DNA from: Rhizobium sp. Leaf371
GTDB taxonomy: Bacteria > Pseudomonadota > Alphaproteobacteria > Rhizobiales > Rhizobiaceae
Direction of reading: 5' to 3'
Assembly: GCF_001424045.1 (NCBI RefSeq)
Contig: NZ_LMQB01000027.1
Coordinates: 1-64,000, forward strand
Length of the DNA stretch: 64,000 bases
The notes below the pieces were generated by a model. The model was not told where the DNA came from. It did no database searches and saw only the letters and a list, made by a program, of their open reading frames with translations. The translations under genes were made by a program, and so were the position numbers. Shown here piece after piece: positions 1 through 8,296 of this stretch. Position 1 is the stretch's first letter, and every line of letters begins with the position of its first letter.

Positions 1-608
1 AAAGACCTCAATAGGGGAAATGATTGTAGCGCATGACATAAGGCATGGACATAAAGCCAATCACCAAATCAGGGCAGACGGCCTTCGGCGGAGGCATACC
101 CCCGACCCGGAGGACGATCCGATCATCTCCGAAAACAGCACTCCGACGTTTGGGACGTTCTCGGTCGATTCGTTTCTTAAAAACGTCCCAAGGGTATCGA
201 CAGAGTAAATCGGCTCCTCTGTCGCACCTCTATGCTTAGCACATCTAGCAATGCCACTTGAACGCGTTGCTTCCCGCAGCGGCGGTCGCTGATGTCAGTC
301 TAAAAGCGATGTATCGAATACAAAATCATTTCGGGTATTGTCCGCATAGAAAAAGCGTCAGAAAGGGTAAAACCGCTGTTTCTACATTCGCCTTCTACAT
401 TTTGAAAAAATGGGTCATTGATTTCATTAGATAATTTCCGGTAATTTGCGCCCCTGAATGAGGCCCGGGGAGCCATTTTCTTCTTGAGATCATGGCATGC
501 GGCGTAGCCGTCTTTCTATCGCATCCTGATATCCTGTTTGCCATCCCGTCTCTTGTGATGGAACTTCCGTTCGCGGCCCGTGTTTTGGGTCGAAGCGGAG
601 GACGGACC
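1..608. other. Leading region without a supported gene
   Basis: About 600 bases before the first credible gene. A 10-bp inverted repeat, TTGGGACGTT at 150-159 and AACGTCCCAA at 182-191, encloses a 22-nt loop. A 62-codon frame at 20-208 has an AGGGGA sequence 2 bases before its ATG but no recognisable protein, so I do not call it. The right end (560 onward) carries a candidate EcfG-type promoter for the next gene. Nothing else is visible. Confidence 0.5.
560..584 (+). promoter_or_regulatory. Candidate EcfG (general stress sigma) promoter
   Basis: GGAAC at 560-564 and TGTT at 581-584 are separated by 16 bases. The alphaproteobacterial EcfG/RpoE2 consensus is GGAAC-N16/17-CGTT, so the -35 matches fully and the -10 has one mismatch. 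The expected start site near 590 leaves a short leader containing GGAGGA at 597-602 before the ATG at 609. The fit to gene and ribosome site supports it; a single mismatch keeps it tentative. Confidence 0.4.
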
Positions 609-791
609 ATGAATCGCAAAGATCATCTTCAGACAGCGGAGCAGGCAAAGCCGGATGACGTTCAACCGACAGCGGATGATACCGTCGCCCGCGAGACCCC
701 ATCGATCGCGCCGACATTCGTGAAGCCGGAAGAGGTCGCTGACGAAAGCAATCGTCCCGTCGTCAATCCCGTCACGGGTGGTGCATTCTGA
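609..791 (+). CDS. Small hypothetical protein (60 aa)
   Basis: Short hydrophilic protein rich in Glu, Asp and Pro, without membrane segments or cysteines, ending in a motif NPVTGGAF. The ATG at 609 is chosen because GGAGGA lies 6 bases upstream; a longer in-frame start at 492 has no comparable site and would put a candidate EcfG-type promoter inside the gene. I do not recognise a family. Small acidic proteins behind EcfG promoters are common members of the general stress response, which is only an inference here. Confidence 0.5.
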   Translation: MNRKDHLQTAEQAKPDDVQPTADDTVARETPSIAPTFVKPEEVADESNRPVVNPVTGGAF

Positions 792-848
792 CGCTGACCT
801 GCCCAGGAACCACGATCTCACTTTCCCCAACGAAACCGGGAGCGATCG

Positions 849-1124
849 ATGAAGAAGACTGCAATCATTGCCCTCTGTAGCGCCTTATCGTTGACGGCCT
901 GCACGCCCTATCAGGTGCGGCCGATCCCCGGGAGCATAACCTATAACGGGCAGCCCCGAACGAAACTGACAAAGGCGCCGATCGGCAGCACGTTTACGAA
1001 GCAGATCACCGACGAATTGGGATGCCCGGCGATCGAGACGTATCGCATCGAACCGGACAGGTCTCTCACACTCCTTAACCGGTCGCGTCTGTCCTCTTCC
1101 GGCGGCATTGGGTTCGTCTGCTGA
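849..1124 (+). CDS. Small putative lipoprotein (91 aa)
   Basis: The N-terminus has two lysines, a hydrophobic stretch and a lipobox L-T-A-C with Cys18, so the protein is predicted to be exported and lipid-anchored. The remaining 73 residues are polar, with two cysteines (one in a GCPAIETYR segment, one at the extreme C-terminus) that could form a disulfide. Spacing suggests it may share a transcript with the 60-aa gene upstream (57-base gap). No family is recognised. The start is supported by GGGAGCG shortly before the ATG. Confidence 0.65.
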   Translation: MKKTAIIALCSALSLTACTPYQVRPIPGSITYNGQPRTKLTKAPIGSTFTKQITDELGCPAIETYRIEPDRSLTLLNRSRLSSSGGIGFVC

Positions 1125-1188
1125 CTCCTGACGTTTTTCGGAATTCCGGCCTCGCCTTCGCGGCATGCGTATGTTTTTGAAACCTTCT

Positions 1189-1217
1189 TGATCCACAACA
1201 CGTCCTTGGCCGTAAGA
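1189..1217 (+). promoter_or_regulatory. RpoE/ChrR-type (ECF11) promoter of the photolyase operon
   Basis: TGATCC at 1189-1194 and TAAGA at 1213-1217 are separated by 18 bases. This matches the RpoE promoter of the Rhodobacter sphaeroides singlet-oxygen response (TGATCC, about 18 bases, TAAGA). The predicted start near 1224 lies about 20 bases before the photolyase ATG. A second copy with identical spacing drives the chrR-like gene at the other end of the cluster, which makes chance unlikely. Confidence 0.85.
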
Positions 1218-1243
1218 CCGCCAAAGGCAACAGACGGGTTGAG

Positions 1244-2695
1244 ATGGACGACGTGCATCACCGGGACAAGGCTCCCATCATCGTATGGTTTCGCAAGGAC
1301 CTCCGGACGGACGATCATCGTGCGCTGGCCTCCGCTGCCGAAACCGGTCGTCCGGTCATCCCCCTCTATATCCGCGAAGACCAAGCCGAGGCCGGCCCGC
1401 TCGGAGAAGCGCAGGCGTGGTGGCTGCACCATTCCCTGACGTCTCTCGCGGATCGGATCGAGAAACTCGGCTCGCATCTCATCCTTCGAAGCGGCGATGC
1501 GGAGACAGTTCTTCAGAAGCTCGTCCAGGAATCCGGTGCCACCGCCATCTTCTGGAACAGGCGATACGACCCGGTCGGCATTGCCATCGACAAGCCCTTG
1601 AAAGAGACGCTTTCGTCCGATGCGCTCGAAGTGGTGAGTTTTTCCGGCGCGCTCCTGCACGAGCCTTCGCGCGTCAAGACGAAGATGGGCGGTCCCTACA
1701 AGGTCTACACGCCGTTCTGGCGGGCGGTCGAGGCCGGGGGCGAGCCTCCAGAGCCGATCGACGCACCGAAAGCGCTTGAGGCCCCCGCGCGTTTTCCATC
1801 TTCGGAGGCGCTTGCGGATTGGGGGCTGTTGCCGAAGCGCGATTGGGCCGCAGATTTTGCGGAGCGGTGGGAGCCGGGCGAGACATCCGCGCGCGAAAAG
1901 CTCGAGGACTTCACCGAGAGCACCATCGACGGATATCGCGCATCGCGGGAGCGGACCTGGGAGGCGGGAACGTCGCGGCTGTCGCCGCATCTTGCGATGG
2001 GCGAGATCTCCCCTGCCCGCATCTGGCACGCGACGCGCGGTCTCTCCAAAGCCGACACGGCCGATGTCATCACCTTCCGCAAGGAGCTCGTCTGGCGCGA
2101 ATTTGCCTATCACCTCCTGTTCCACAATCCCGATATGCCGACCGAGAGCCTGAACCGGAAATATGACAGGCTTGGCTGGACGAAGGGCGCCAAGGATTTC
2201 GATCGCTGGAAGAAGGGCCTGACCGGTTTTCCCATCGTGGACGCCGGGATGCGGGAACTGTGGCGCTATGGGACGATGCACAATCGCGTTCGCATGATCG
2301 TCGGGTCCTTTCTGGTGAAGGATCTGCTGATCGACTGGCGGCGCGGCGAACGCTGGTTCCGGGATACGCTCGTGGACGCCGATCCGGCCAGCAATGCCAT
2401 GAACTGGCAGTGGGTGGCGGGCTGCGGCGCCGATGCTTCTCCCTTTTTCCGCGTCTTCAATCCCATCACGCAGGGCGAGAAATTCGACACCGATGGGCTC
2501 TATGTCCGCGAGCACGTGCCGGAACTGGCCGAAATGCCGAGCAAATGGATCCATCATCCGTTCGATGCCCCGGCCGCCGTTCTCGCCAAAGCCGGTGTCA
2601 AGCTCGGCGACACCTATCCCGAGCCGATCGTCGACCATGCCAAGGCGCGGGACCGCGCGCTTGCCGCCTACCGCAATATCAAGGATGCCGCATGA
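1244..2695 (+). CDS. phrB: Deoxyribodipyrimidine photolyase
   Basis: Class I CPD photolyase: uses FADH- and blue light to split cyclobutane pyrimidine dimers. The N-terminal antenna domain opens with IVWFRKDLR near residue 13; the helical FAD domain includes SRLSPHLAMGEIS, the DAGMRELW...HNRVRM block near residues 333-350, and the MNWQWVAGCGADASPFFRVFNP region near 386. Length of 483 residues is normal. It is first in a tightly packed seven-gene operon and begins about 20 bases after an RpoE-type promoter, like phrA in the R. sphaeroides singlet-oxygen regulon. The next gene overlaps its stop by 4 bases. Confidence 0.93.
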   Translation: MDDVHHRDKAPIIVWFRKDLRTDDHRALASAAETGRPVIPLYIREDQAEAGPLGEAQAWWLHHSLTSLADRIEKLGSHLILRSGDAETVLQKLVQESGATAIFWNRRYDPVGIAIDKPLKETLSSDALEVVSFSGALLHEPSRVKTKMGGPYKVYTPFWRAVEAGGEPPEPIDAPKALEAPARFPSSEALADWGLLPKRDWAADFAERWEPGETSAREKLEDFTESTIDGYRASRERTWEAGTSRLSPHLAMGEISPARIWHATRGLSKADTADVITFRKELVWREFAYHLLFHNPDMPTESLNRKYDRLGWTKGAKDFDRWKKGLTGFPIVDAGMRELWRYGTMHNRVRMIVGSFLVKDLLIDWRRGERWFRDTLVDADPASNAMNWQWVAGCGADASPFFRVFNPITQGEKFDTDGLYVREHVPELAEMPSKWIHHPFDAPAAVLAKAGVKLGDTYPEPIVDHAKARDRALAAYRNIKDAA

Positions 2696-4032
2696 CCCCC
2701 ACCCTTCCCGCCGGCCTCTCTGGAACGAATGGAAGACTGTCGATCGCCGTGGTCGGTTCCGGCATTTCCGGCAGCTCGGCCGCGTGGGCCCTGCGCGATG
2801 TTCACGATGTCACGCTTTACGAAAAGGCCGAACGGCCGGGCGGGCATACCGCGACCGTAGAGGTCGATTATGATGGCCGACGCATCGCGGTGGATACCGG
2901 CTTCATCGTCTATAACGAGCCGAATTATCCGAACCTGAAGGCGCTGTTTGCCGAACTGGACGTCGAGACGCTGCCGAGCAGCATGAGCTTTTCGCTTTCG
3001 CTCGATCATGGCGCACTGGAATGGCGCGGGGGTCCGTTCAGCGGCCTGTTCGCGCAGAAGCGCAACATGCTGCGCCCCTCCTTCCTGTTGATGCTGAAGG
3101 AGATTCTGCGCTTCAACAAGATCTGCCTTGTCGATCGCGATGCGGGCCGGCTGTCCGAAATGTCGATCGGCGACTATCTCGACTGGCGTCGGTTCTCGCC
3201 CGGTTTCACCAACAATTATCTGCTGCCGATGGCAGCCGCGATCTGGTCGGCGCCTGCCGCGAAAATGCTGGAGTTTCCAGCCGATCATTTTATCCAGTTC
3301 TTCGACAATCACCGCCTCGTCTATGCGACACCGCATCCGTGGCGCACAGTGGCCGGCGGCAGCCGCGTCTATCTCGACAAGCTGCTCGCGCCGCTTGGCG
3401 ACCGCCTGAAGCTCGACTGCGGCATCCGCTCCATCCGACGCGACGGGCGCAAGGTTCATGTGACCGAGAACGACGGAACGGTGCGGGTCTATGACAAGAT
3501 CGTCATTGCCGCGCATTCCGATCAGGCACTCGCCATGCTGGCCGATGCCACGCCGGAGGAACGCTCGGTGCTCAATGCGGTGCCCTACAAGCCCAACCGC
3601 GTCGTCCTGCACCGGGATGCCGCCCTGATGCCCAAGCGCCGGAAGGTCTGGGCTTCCTGGAATTATCTGCGCTCCACCCGTCCGGGTGCCGATACGCAGG
3701 TGGCGGTGACCTACTGGATGAACAGCCTGCAGGCGATCGATCCCGCCTGCCCGCTCTTCGTGACGCTGAACCCCGAACGCGAACCCGATCCGCGCCTCGT
3801 CTTTTCAGAATTCACCTATGACCATCCGCAGTTCGACGCCGGATCCGTCGATGCCCAGCGCCGCCTGAAGGCTATCCAGGGCGACAACGGCACGTTCTTT
3901 GCCGGTGCGTGGACGGGCTACGGTTTCCATGAAGACGGTCTGTCGTCGGGCCTCGCAGCCGCGGAGGCGCTCGGCGGCGTGATCCCCTGGCGGCTTGCGT
4001 CGGCTCCCGTCTTCGCCGAAGCTGCGGAATGA
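2692..4032 (+). CDS. FAD-dependent oxidoreductase (amine oxidase-like)
   Basis: 446 residues with an N-terminal dinucleotide-binding fold (VVGSGISGSSAAWAL near residue 20, followed by YEKAERPGGHT), typical of the flavin amine oxidase/NAD(P)-binding superfamily. The start is the ATG in the ATGA overlap with phrB; an upstream in-frame extension lies inside phrB and is rejected. The gene overlaps the DUF1365 gene by 4 bases and is two genes from a cyclopropane synthase. In plants an FAD oxidoreductase domain is fused to the N-terminus of cyclopropane fatty acid synthase, so a role in lipid modification is likely. The actual substrate is unknown. Confidence 0.85.
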   Translation: MTPTLPAGLSGTNGRLSIAVVGSGISGSSAAWALRDVHDVTLYEKAERPGGHTATVEVDYDGRRIAVDTGFIVYNEPNYPNLKALFAELDVETLPSSMSFSLSLDHGALEWRGGPFSGLFAQKRNMLRPSFLLMLKEILRFNKICLVDRDAGRLSEMSIGDYLDWRRFSPGFTNNYLLPMAAAIWSAPAAKMLEFPADHFIQFFDNHRLVYATPHPWRTVAGGSRVYLDKLLAPLGDRLKLDCGIRSIRRDGRKVHVTENDGTVRVYDKIVIAAHSDQALAMLADATPEERSVLNAVPYKPNRVVLHRDAALMPKRRKVWASWNYLRSTRPGADTQVAVTYWMNSLQAIDPACPLFVTLNPEREPDPRLVFSEFTYDHPQFDAGSVDAQRRLKAIQGDNGTFFAGAWTGYGFHEDGLSSGLAAAEALGGVIPWRLASAPVFAEAAE

Positions 4033-4928
4033 CCCATAGGCTCACCGACGAAGGATGCCTGCAGGGGCCGCCGGCGGAATCGGCGCTGCTCTATGCCGGG
4101 ACTGTGATGCACCAGCGGATGAAACCGTTGGGACACCGGTTTTCCTACGGCGTCTTCTCACTGATGGTGGATCTCGACCGGCTCGCCGCGGCAGCAACGC
4201 TCAGTCGCGTGTTCTCCGTCGATCGGTTCAATCTGATTTCTTTTCACCAGAGCGATCACTCCGGTCGACACGACATCTCGCTTCGCGTCTATATCGACGG
4301 CCTGTTGCAGGAGGCTGGGCTTGCCGTTCCGGCGGCCCGCGTGCTTCTCGTCTGCTATCCGCGCATCCTCGGCTGGGTCTTCAATCCCATTGCCGTCTAT
4401 TACGCGTATGACGCATGCGATGCGCTGGTGGCGCTGGTCTATGAGGTGCGCAACACCTTCGGCGAACGGCACACCTATGTCTGTCCGATCTCGGACGGGC
4501 AGGTCAGTGCGGCCGGCATCCGGCAGGAATGCGACAAGATCTTTCATGTGTCGCCTTTCATGCCGATGGCGATGCGCTACCGGTTCCGCATGATCCCGCC
4601 GGGCAAGGACATCCGCTGGCGCATCCTCGAGACGGATGCGGAGGGGCCTGTGCTTTCCGCGACTTTCTCCGGCCGGGCGAAGCCTTTGACCACCGGCACT
4701 CTTCTGCGTCTTGTCGGCCGGATCCCGCATCTCACCTTGAAGATCGTAGCCGGCATTCACTGGGAAGCGGCCAAGCTGTGGTGGAAAGGCGCACGGTATA
4801 TCCCGAGGCCCGCACCGCCGGGACCGACGAGCGTTTGGACCGACGATCTGCGCCGCGAGACGCCGGTCGCCCGCCGGCTTTCGCCACAACCCACCTCCCA
4901 CCCCAAGACTTGCAGCCCGGCCGAATAA
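4029..4928 (+). CDS. DUF1365 domain-containing protein
   Basis: 299 residues matching the DUF1365 family: an early segment LYAGTVMHQRMKPLGHRFSY, and a central LGWVFNPIAVYYAYD and YEVRNTFGERHTYV block. The function is not established. The gene sits between an FAD oxidoreductase and a cyclopropane synthase, an arrangement found in many proteobacteria including the R. sphaeroides singlet-oxygen regulon, so it probably serves membrane-lipid modification. The ATG overlaps the preceding stop by 4 bases, indicating translational coupling. The C-terminal 40 residues are Pro/Arg-rich and look disordered. Confidence 0.88.
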   Translation: MTHRLTDEGCLQGPPAESALLYAGTVMHQRMKPLGHRFSYGVFSLMVDLDRLAAAATLSRVFSVDRFNLISFHQSDHSGRHDISLRVYIDGLLQEAGLAVPAARVLLVCYPRILGWVFNPIAVYYAYDACDALVALVYEVRNTFGERHTYVCPISDGQVSAAGIRQECDKIFHVSPFMPMAMRYRFRMIPPGKDIRWRILETDAEGPVLSATFSGRAKPLTTGTLLRLVGRIPHLTLKIVAGIHWEAAKLWWKGARYIPRPAPPGPTSVWTDDLRRETPVARRLSPQPTSHPKTCSPAE

Positions 4929-4970
4929 GGCTATTTTGTGTAAGTTCGATATTTGCCGAAAGGTTGTGCG

Positions 4971-6224
4971 ATGCGTTCAGCTGAGACATGGCGCGATGAG
5001 AAATCGCCCGCGGAGCGATTGTCAAAAGACAATATTTCTCGCTTTATCAAAGGCTTGCCTGCGAAAGCTCAGATGGTACTTCGCGGTCTCGTCCATATGG
5101 AAGCGGGTTGCCTGCATCTGACGCTCCCCGACAGCCGGACGTTCGTGATCAAGGGGCGGGCACCGGGGCCGGAGGCCGCCGTGACGCTGCACAACTGGAA
5201 CCTGCCCCAGCGCGCCTTGGCGAACGGGACCATCGGCGTGGCGGAAAGCTATATGGATGGTGACTGGGAGAGCCCGGATGTCGGCGCTTTTCTCGAGCTC
5301 TTTCTCGTCAATGCGGAAATGGGTCGTCACTTCCCCAATGGTGCGCGCGGTGTGCTTCGCCTTGTCGAGAAACTGCGTCACTGGATGAACGCGAACACCA
5401 AGGCTGGTTCCAAACGGAACATCTCCGCTCACTACGACCTCGGCAACGCTTTCTACGAGCAATGGCTCGATCCGTCGATGACCTATTCCTCGGCGCTCTA
5501 CGCGAATGGCGCCGAGGACCTGCAGTCGGCCCAGAGAGCGAAATACAAGGCCCTCGCCGATGCCGCCGGCATCGGGCCCGACGATCATGTGCTCGAAATC
5601 GGCTGCGGCTGGGGCGGATTCGCCGAATATGCGGCGAGCGAAATCGGCTGCCGTGTCACCGGCCTCACAATCAGCCGCGAGCAGCTGGATTTCGCCCGCG
5701 CCCGCATGGAGAAGGCCGGATTGACCGACAAGGTCGATATCAAGTTTCAGGACTATCGCGACGAGACAGGCACCTATGACAGGGTCGTCTCTATCGAGAT
5801 GTTCGAGGCTGTTGGGGAAAAATTCTGGCCCACCTATTTCTCGCAGGTGCGCCGCTGCCTGAAGCCGGGCGGTCGCGCCGGGTTGCAGATCATCACCATC
5901 AAGCCGGAATCCTATCGCGAATATCGTGCCAATCCGGATTTCATTCAGAAATACGTCTTTCCCGGCGGCATGCTGCCGACGCGCGAGCATCTGGTGTCGC
6001 TCGGCTCCAAGGTCGGGCTGACCATGGTCGGCGACCTCGGCTTCGGTCTCGACTATGCCCGCACGCTTGCCGAATGGCGGGAACGCTTCTGGTCGGTCTG
6101 GCCGAAAATCGAGCCACTCGGCTTCGACATCCGCTTCAAGCGGCTCTGGGAATTCTACCTGTTCTATTGCGAGGCCGGTTTCCGGGCAAAGAACATCGAT
6201 GTGCGACAGGTCGTCTATGAATGA
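4971..6224 (+). CDS. cfa: Cyclopropane-fatty-acyl-phospholipid synthase family protein
   Basis: SAM-dependent enzyme that adds a methylene across the double bond of unsaturated phospholipid acyl chains, or a relative acting on such chains. The SAM-binding motif VLEIGCGWGGFAEYAA is at about residues 207-222, KYVFPGGMLPT follows, and the C-terminal FYLFYCEAGFRAKNID carries the conserved cysteine. Length of 417 residues is normal. The ATG at 4971 is preferred to an in-frame TTG at 4953. CFA-family proteins in the R. sphaeroides RpoE regulon are linked to furan fatty acids, so the exact product here (cyclopropane or furan precursor) is open. It overlaps the next gene by 8 bases. Confidence 0.9.
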   Translation: MRSAETWRDEKSPAERLSKDNISRFIKGLPAKAQMVLRGLVHMEAGCLHLTLPDSRTFVIKGRAPGPEAAVTLHNWNLPQRALANGTIGVAESYMDGDWESPDVGAFLELFLVNAEMGRHFPNGARGVLRLVEKLRHWMNANTKAGSKRNISAHYDLGNAFYEQWLDPSMTYSSALYANGAEDLQSAQRAKYKALADAAGIGPDDHVLEIGCGWGGFAEYAASEIGCRVTGLTISREQLDFARARMEKAGLTDKVDIKFQDYRDETGTYDRVVSIEMFEAVGEKFWPTYFSQVRRCLKPGGRAGLQIITIKPESYREYRANPDFIQKYVFPGGMLPTREHLVSLGSKVGLTMVGDLGFGLDYARTLAEWRERFWSVWPKIEPLGFDIRFKRLWEFYLFYCEAGFRAKNIDVRQVVYE

Positions 6225-7578
6225 GCCTTCGGACGGGCGGGGCGCAACCGCCCGTCACGCAGACGCAAAGCTGCCGGTGCGCATTCTTCTTGCCTATGCC
6301 CTGCCCGCAGCACCGCTCGCAGCGCTTGGGCTCCCGCTCTACTCGCTCGTGCCGACCTACTATACCGAAACGCTGGGTATGCCGATCGCCACGGCCGGAT
6401 GGGTCATCCTGTTGATCCGGCTGTTCGATGCCGTCTCGGACCCGCTGGTCGGCTATGCCGCAGACCGCATGGACCCGGCCTTTGGCCGGCGCCGTCTCCT
6501 GTTCCTGTTGTCGCTCCCGGTCGCAGCGCTTGCCGCCATGATGCTCTACTGGCCGGCGGAAACGGCGGGTGCCGGATGGCTCGGGGTCTGGGGGTGCGTC
6601 GTCTCGCTCGGCTTCACCATGGCCATGGTGCCCTATTCCGCCTGGGGGGCGGAACTCGTCGGTGACTATCACGGGCGCACGCGCCTCTCCGCCTTTCGCG
6701 AGACCTTTACGCTGATGGGCACGCTGATCGCGATCATCCTGCCCTTTGCGATCGGTTTCGAGCAGAAAGGACTGTCCGGTCTCGCCGTTCTCGGCATCCT
6801 CGTCGGTATCGGCCTGCTCGTCCTCGGGGGCCTTACCGTTCGCATGGTGCCCGAACCTGCGAACCGCACGCAGACGCGACTGTCGCTGCCGGAAGCGTTG
6901 CGCTTTCTGGTGTCGAACAAGCCGTTCCTGCGCTTGGTGCTCGCCTACTTCCTCAACGGGCTTGCCAACGGCATTCCGGCCACGCTGTTTCTCTATTTCG
7001 TCTCCGCACGGCTCGGCCTGCCGGAGATGCGCGGGCCGCTGCTCTTTCTCTACTTTCTCTGCGCGATCGCGGGTATCCCGCTCGCCAGCGCCTGCGCCAG
7101 CCGCTTCGGCAAGCATCGCGCCTGGGCCGTTGCCATGCTCGTTGCCTGTGCCGTCTTCCTGCTGGCGCCGTTTCTCGCCACCGGCAGTCTGTACGGTTTC
7201 GGCGCCATCTGCGTGGTCACCGGCATTCTCTTAGGGTTTGATCTCGCGCTCCCGCCGTCGATCCAGGCCGATGTCATCGATGCGGATACGGCCGTCTCCG
7301 GCGAACAGCGGGGCGGCTTCTATTTTGCGGCCTGGGGACTGGCGACGAAGCTGTCGCTTGCGATCGGTGCCGGCCTCGTCTTCCCGCTCCTGTCGGCAGT
7401 GGGGTTCGATCCCGCCAGGGGTGCCGTCAACACGCCGGGCGCCCTATTCGCGCTGGCTGTGCTCTATGCCTGGGTGCCCGTGGTCCTGAAGCTCTGCGCC
7501 ATTGCGCTGATGTGGACATTTCCGCTGGACGAGCGCATGCAACGTCAGCTACGCGAAGCGATCGACCCCAGCGCCTGA
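6217..7578 (+). CDS. MFS transporter, GPH (MelB-like) family
   Basis: 453-residue integral membrane protein with about 12 predicted transmembrane helices. The segment RLFDAVSDPLVGYAADR near residue 68 is the hallmark of the glycoside-pentoside-hexuronide:cation symporter family. The start is the ATG overlapping the end of cfa; the longer frame running back to 6055 lies inside cfa and is rejected. Homologous transporters accompany the photolyase/CFA genes of RpoE regulons elsewhere. The substrate is unknown; given the neighbours it could move a lipid-related or oxidised compound rather than a sugar, but this is inference. Confidence 0.87.
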   Translation: MNEPSDGRGATARHADAKLPVRILLAYALPAAPLAALGLPLYSLVPTYYTETLGMPIATAGWVILLIRLFDAVSDPLVGYAADRMDPAFGRRRLLFLLSLPVAALAAMMLYWPAETAGAGWLGVWGCVVSLGFTMAMVPYSAWGAELVGDYHGRTRLSAFRETFTLMGTLIAIILPFAIGFEQKGLSGLAVLGILVGIGLLVLGGLTVRMVPEPANRTQTRLSLPEALRFLVSNKPFLRLVLAYFLNGLANGIPATLFLYFVSARLGLPEMRGPLLFLYFLCAIAGIPLASACASRFGKHRAWAVAMLVACAVFLLAPFLATGSLYGFGAICVVTGILLGFDLALPPSIQADVIDADTAVSGEQRGGFYFAAWGLATKLSLAIGAGLVFPLLSAVGFDPARGAVNTPGALFALAVLYAWVPVVLKLCAIALMWTFPLDERMQRQLREAIDPSA

Positions 7579-7584
7579 GAGATC

Positions 7585-7983
7585 ATGACCCTTGACCCGC
7601 CCACCGGCCCGCGGCGCGCCCGCCGGCTTGCCTGGCTTTATCTCGCATTGGCGATCCTGATCGAGGTCGTCGGTCTCACCGTCATGAAGGCGGCCAGCGT
7701 CAATGGCGGAATGGCCGGCTATATCGTCATGTATGTGGCGATCGCCCTCTCCTATGTCTGTCTGGCCAAAGCCGTCCGGACACTTCCGGTCGGCGTTGCC
7801 TATGCCATCTGGGAAGGATCGGGCATTGCGCTGATCACGCTGGTGTCGGTGTTCTTCTTCCACCACGATCTGAGCCTGCGGGAACTGATCGGCCTCGGCA
7901 TGGCCGTTCTCGGCATCATTCTCGTCAATGCGGGCGAGGACCATGGAACCGCGACGTCAGGAGCTGCCGATGAGCGTGCCTGA
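7585..7983 (+). CDS. SMR family transporter, first subunit of a pair
   Basis: 132 residues with four transmembrane helices typical of small multidrug resistance proteins. Helix 1 reads LALAILIEVVGLTVMK and retains the membrane-embedded glutamate needed for proton-coupled export; AYAIWEGSGIAL is the usual helix 3 motif. It starts 6 bases after the MFS gene and its end overlaps the next SMR gene by 14 bases, so the two subunits are probably made together and act as a heterodimer, as in MdtIJ or YkkCD. Substrate unknown. Confidence 0.88.
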   Translation: MTLDPPTGPRRARRLAWLYLALAILIEVVGLTVMKAASVNGGMAGYIVMYVAIALSYVCLAKAVRTLPVGVAYAIWEGSGIALITLVSVFFFHHDLSLRELIGLGMAVLGIILVNAGEDHGTATSGAADERA

Positions 7984-8296
7984 GTTGCCCTTCCTCCTCG
8001 CCGTGCTGGCGGGCCTGTTCGACGTCGCGGCGAACCTTGCCTCCAGCAAGTCCGAAGGCTTCTCCCGCAAGGGCTGGGGCGTCCTGTCCATTCTGCTGGT
8101 GCTCATTGCGTTCGCCTTCCTGGCGCAAGCCGTCCGCGGCATGGACCTTGCCGTCGCCTATGGCATTCTCGGCGCGACGGGCATCTTCGGAACGGCGATC
8201 AGCGCACGACTGCTCTTCAAGCAGAAGCTGAAGCCGATCGGCTGGGTCGGTCTTGCGCTGGTCTTCGGTGCCGTCGTCGTGCTTCACACGGCCTGA
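7970..8296 (+). CDS. SMR family transporter, second subunit of a pair
   Basis: 108 residues with four predicted membrane helices; AVAYGILGATGIFGTA corresponds to the SMR helix 3 motif. In helix 1 (LAVLAGLFDVAANLA) the position of the conserved glutamate is an aspartate. The ATG at 7970 is chosen because AGGAG lies 7 bases upstream; an earlier in-frame start at 7928 has no good site. It is the last gene of the photolyase operon and its end overlaps the convergent SDR gene by 13 bases. Confidence 0.85.
   Translation: MSVPELPFLLAVLAGLFDVAANLASSKSEGFSRKGWGVLSILLVLIAFAFLAQAVRGMDLAVAYGILGATGIFGTAISARLLFKQKLKPIGWVGLALVFGAVVVLHTA

Noticed and set aside
20-208. 62-codon frame with AGGGGA before its ATG
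   Set aside because: The ribosome site is only 2 bases from the start, a second overlapping frame of similar size exists, and the protein has no recognisable features.
941-2638. 565-codon minus-strand frame
   Set aside because: Antisense to the photolyase gene, with no recognisable domain and Arg/Gly-biased composition.
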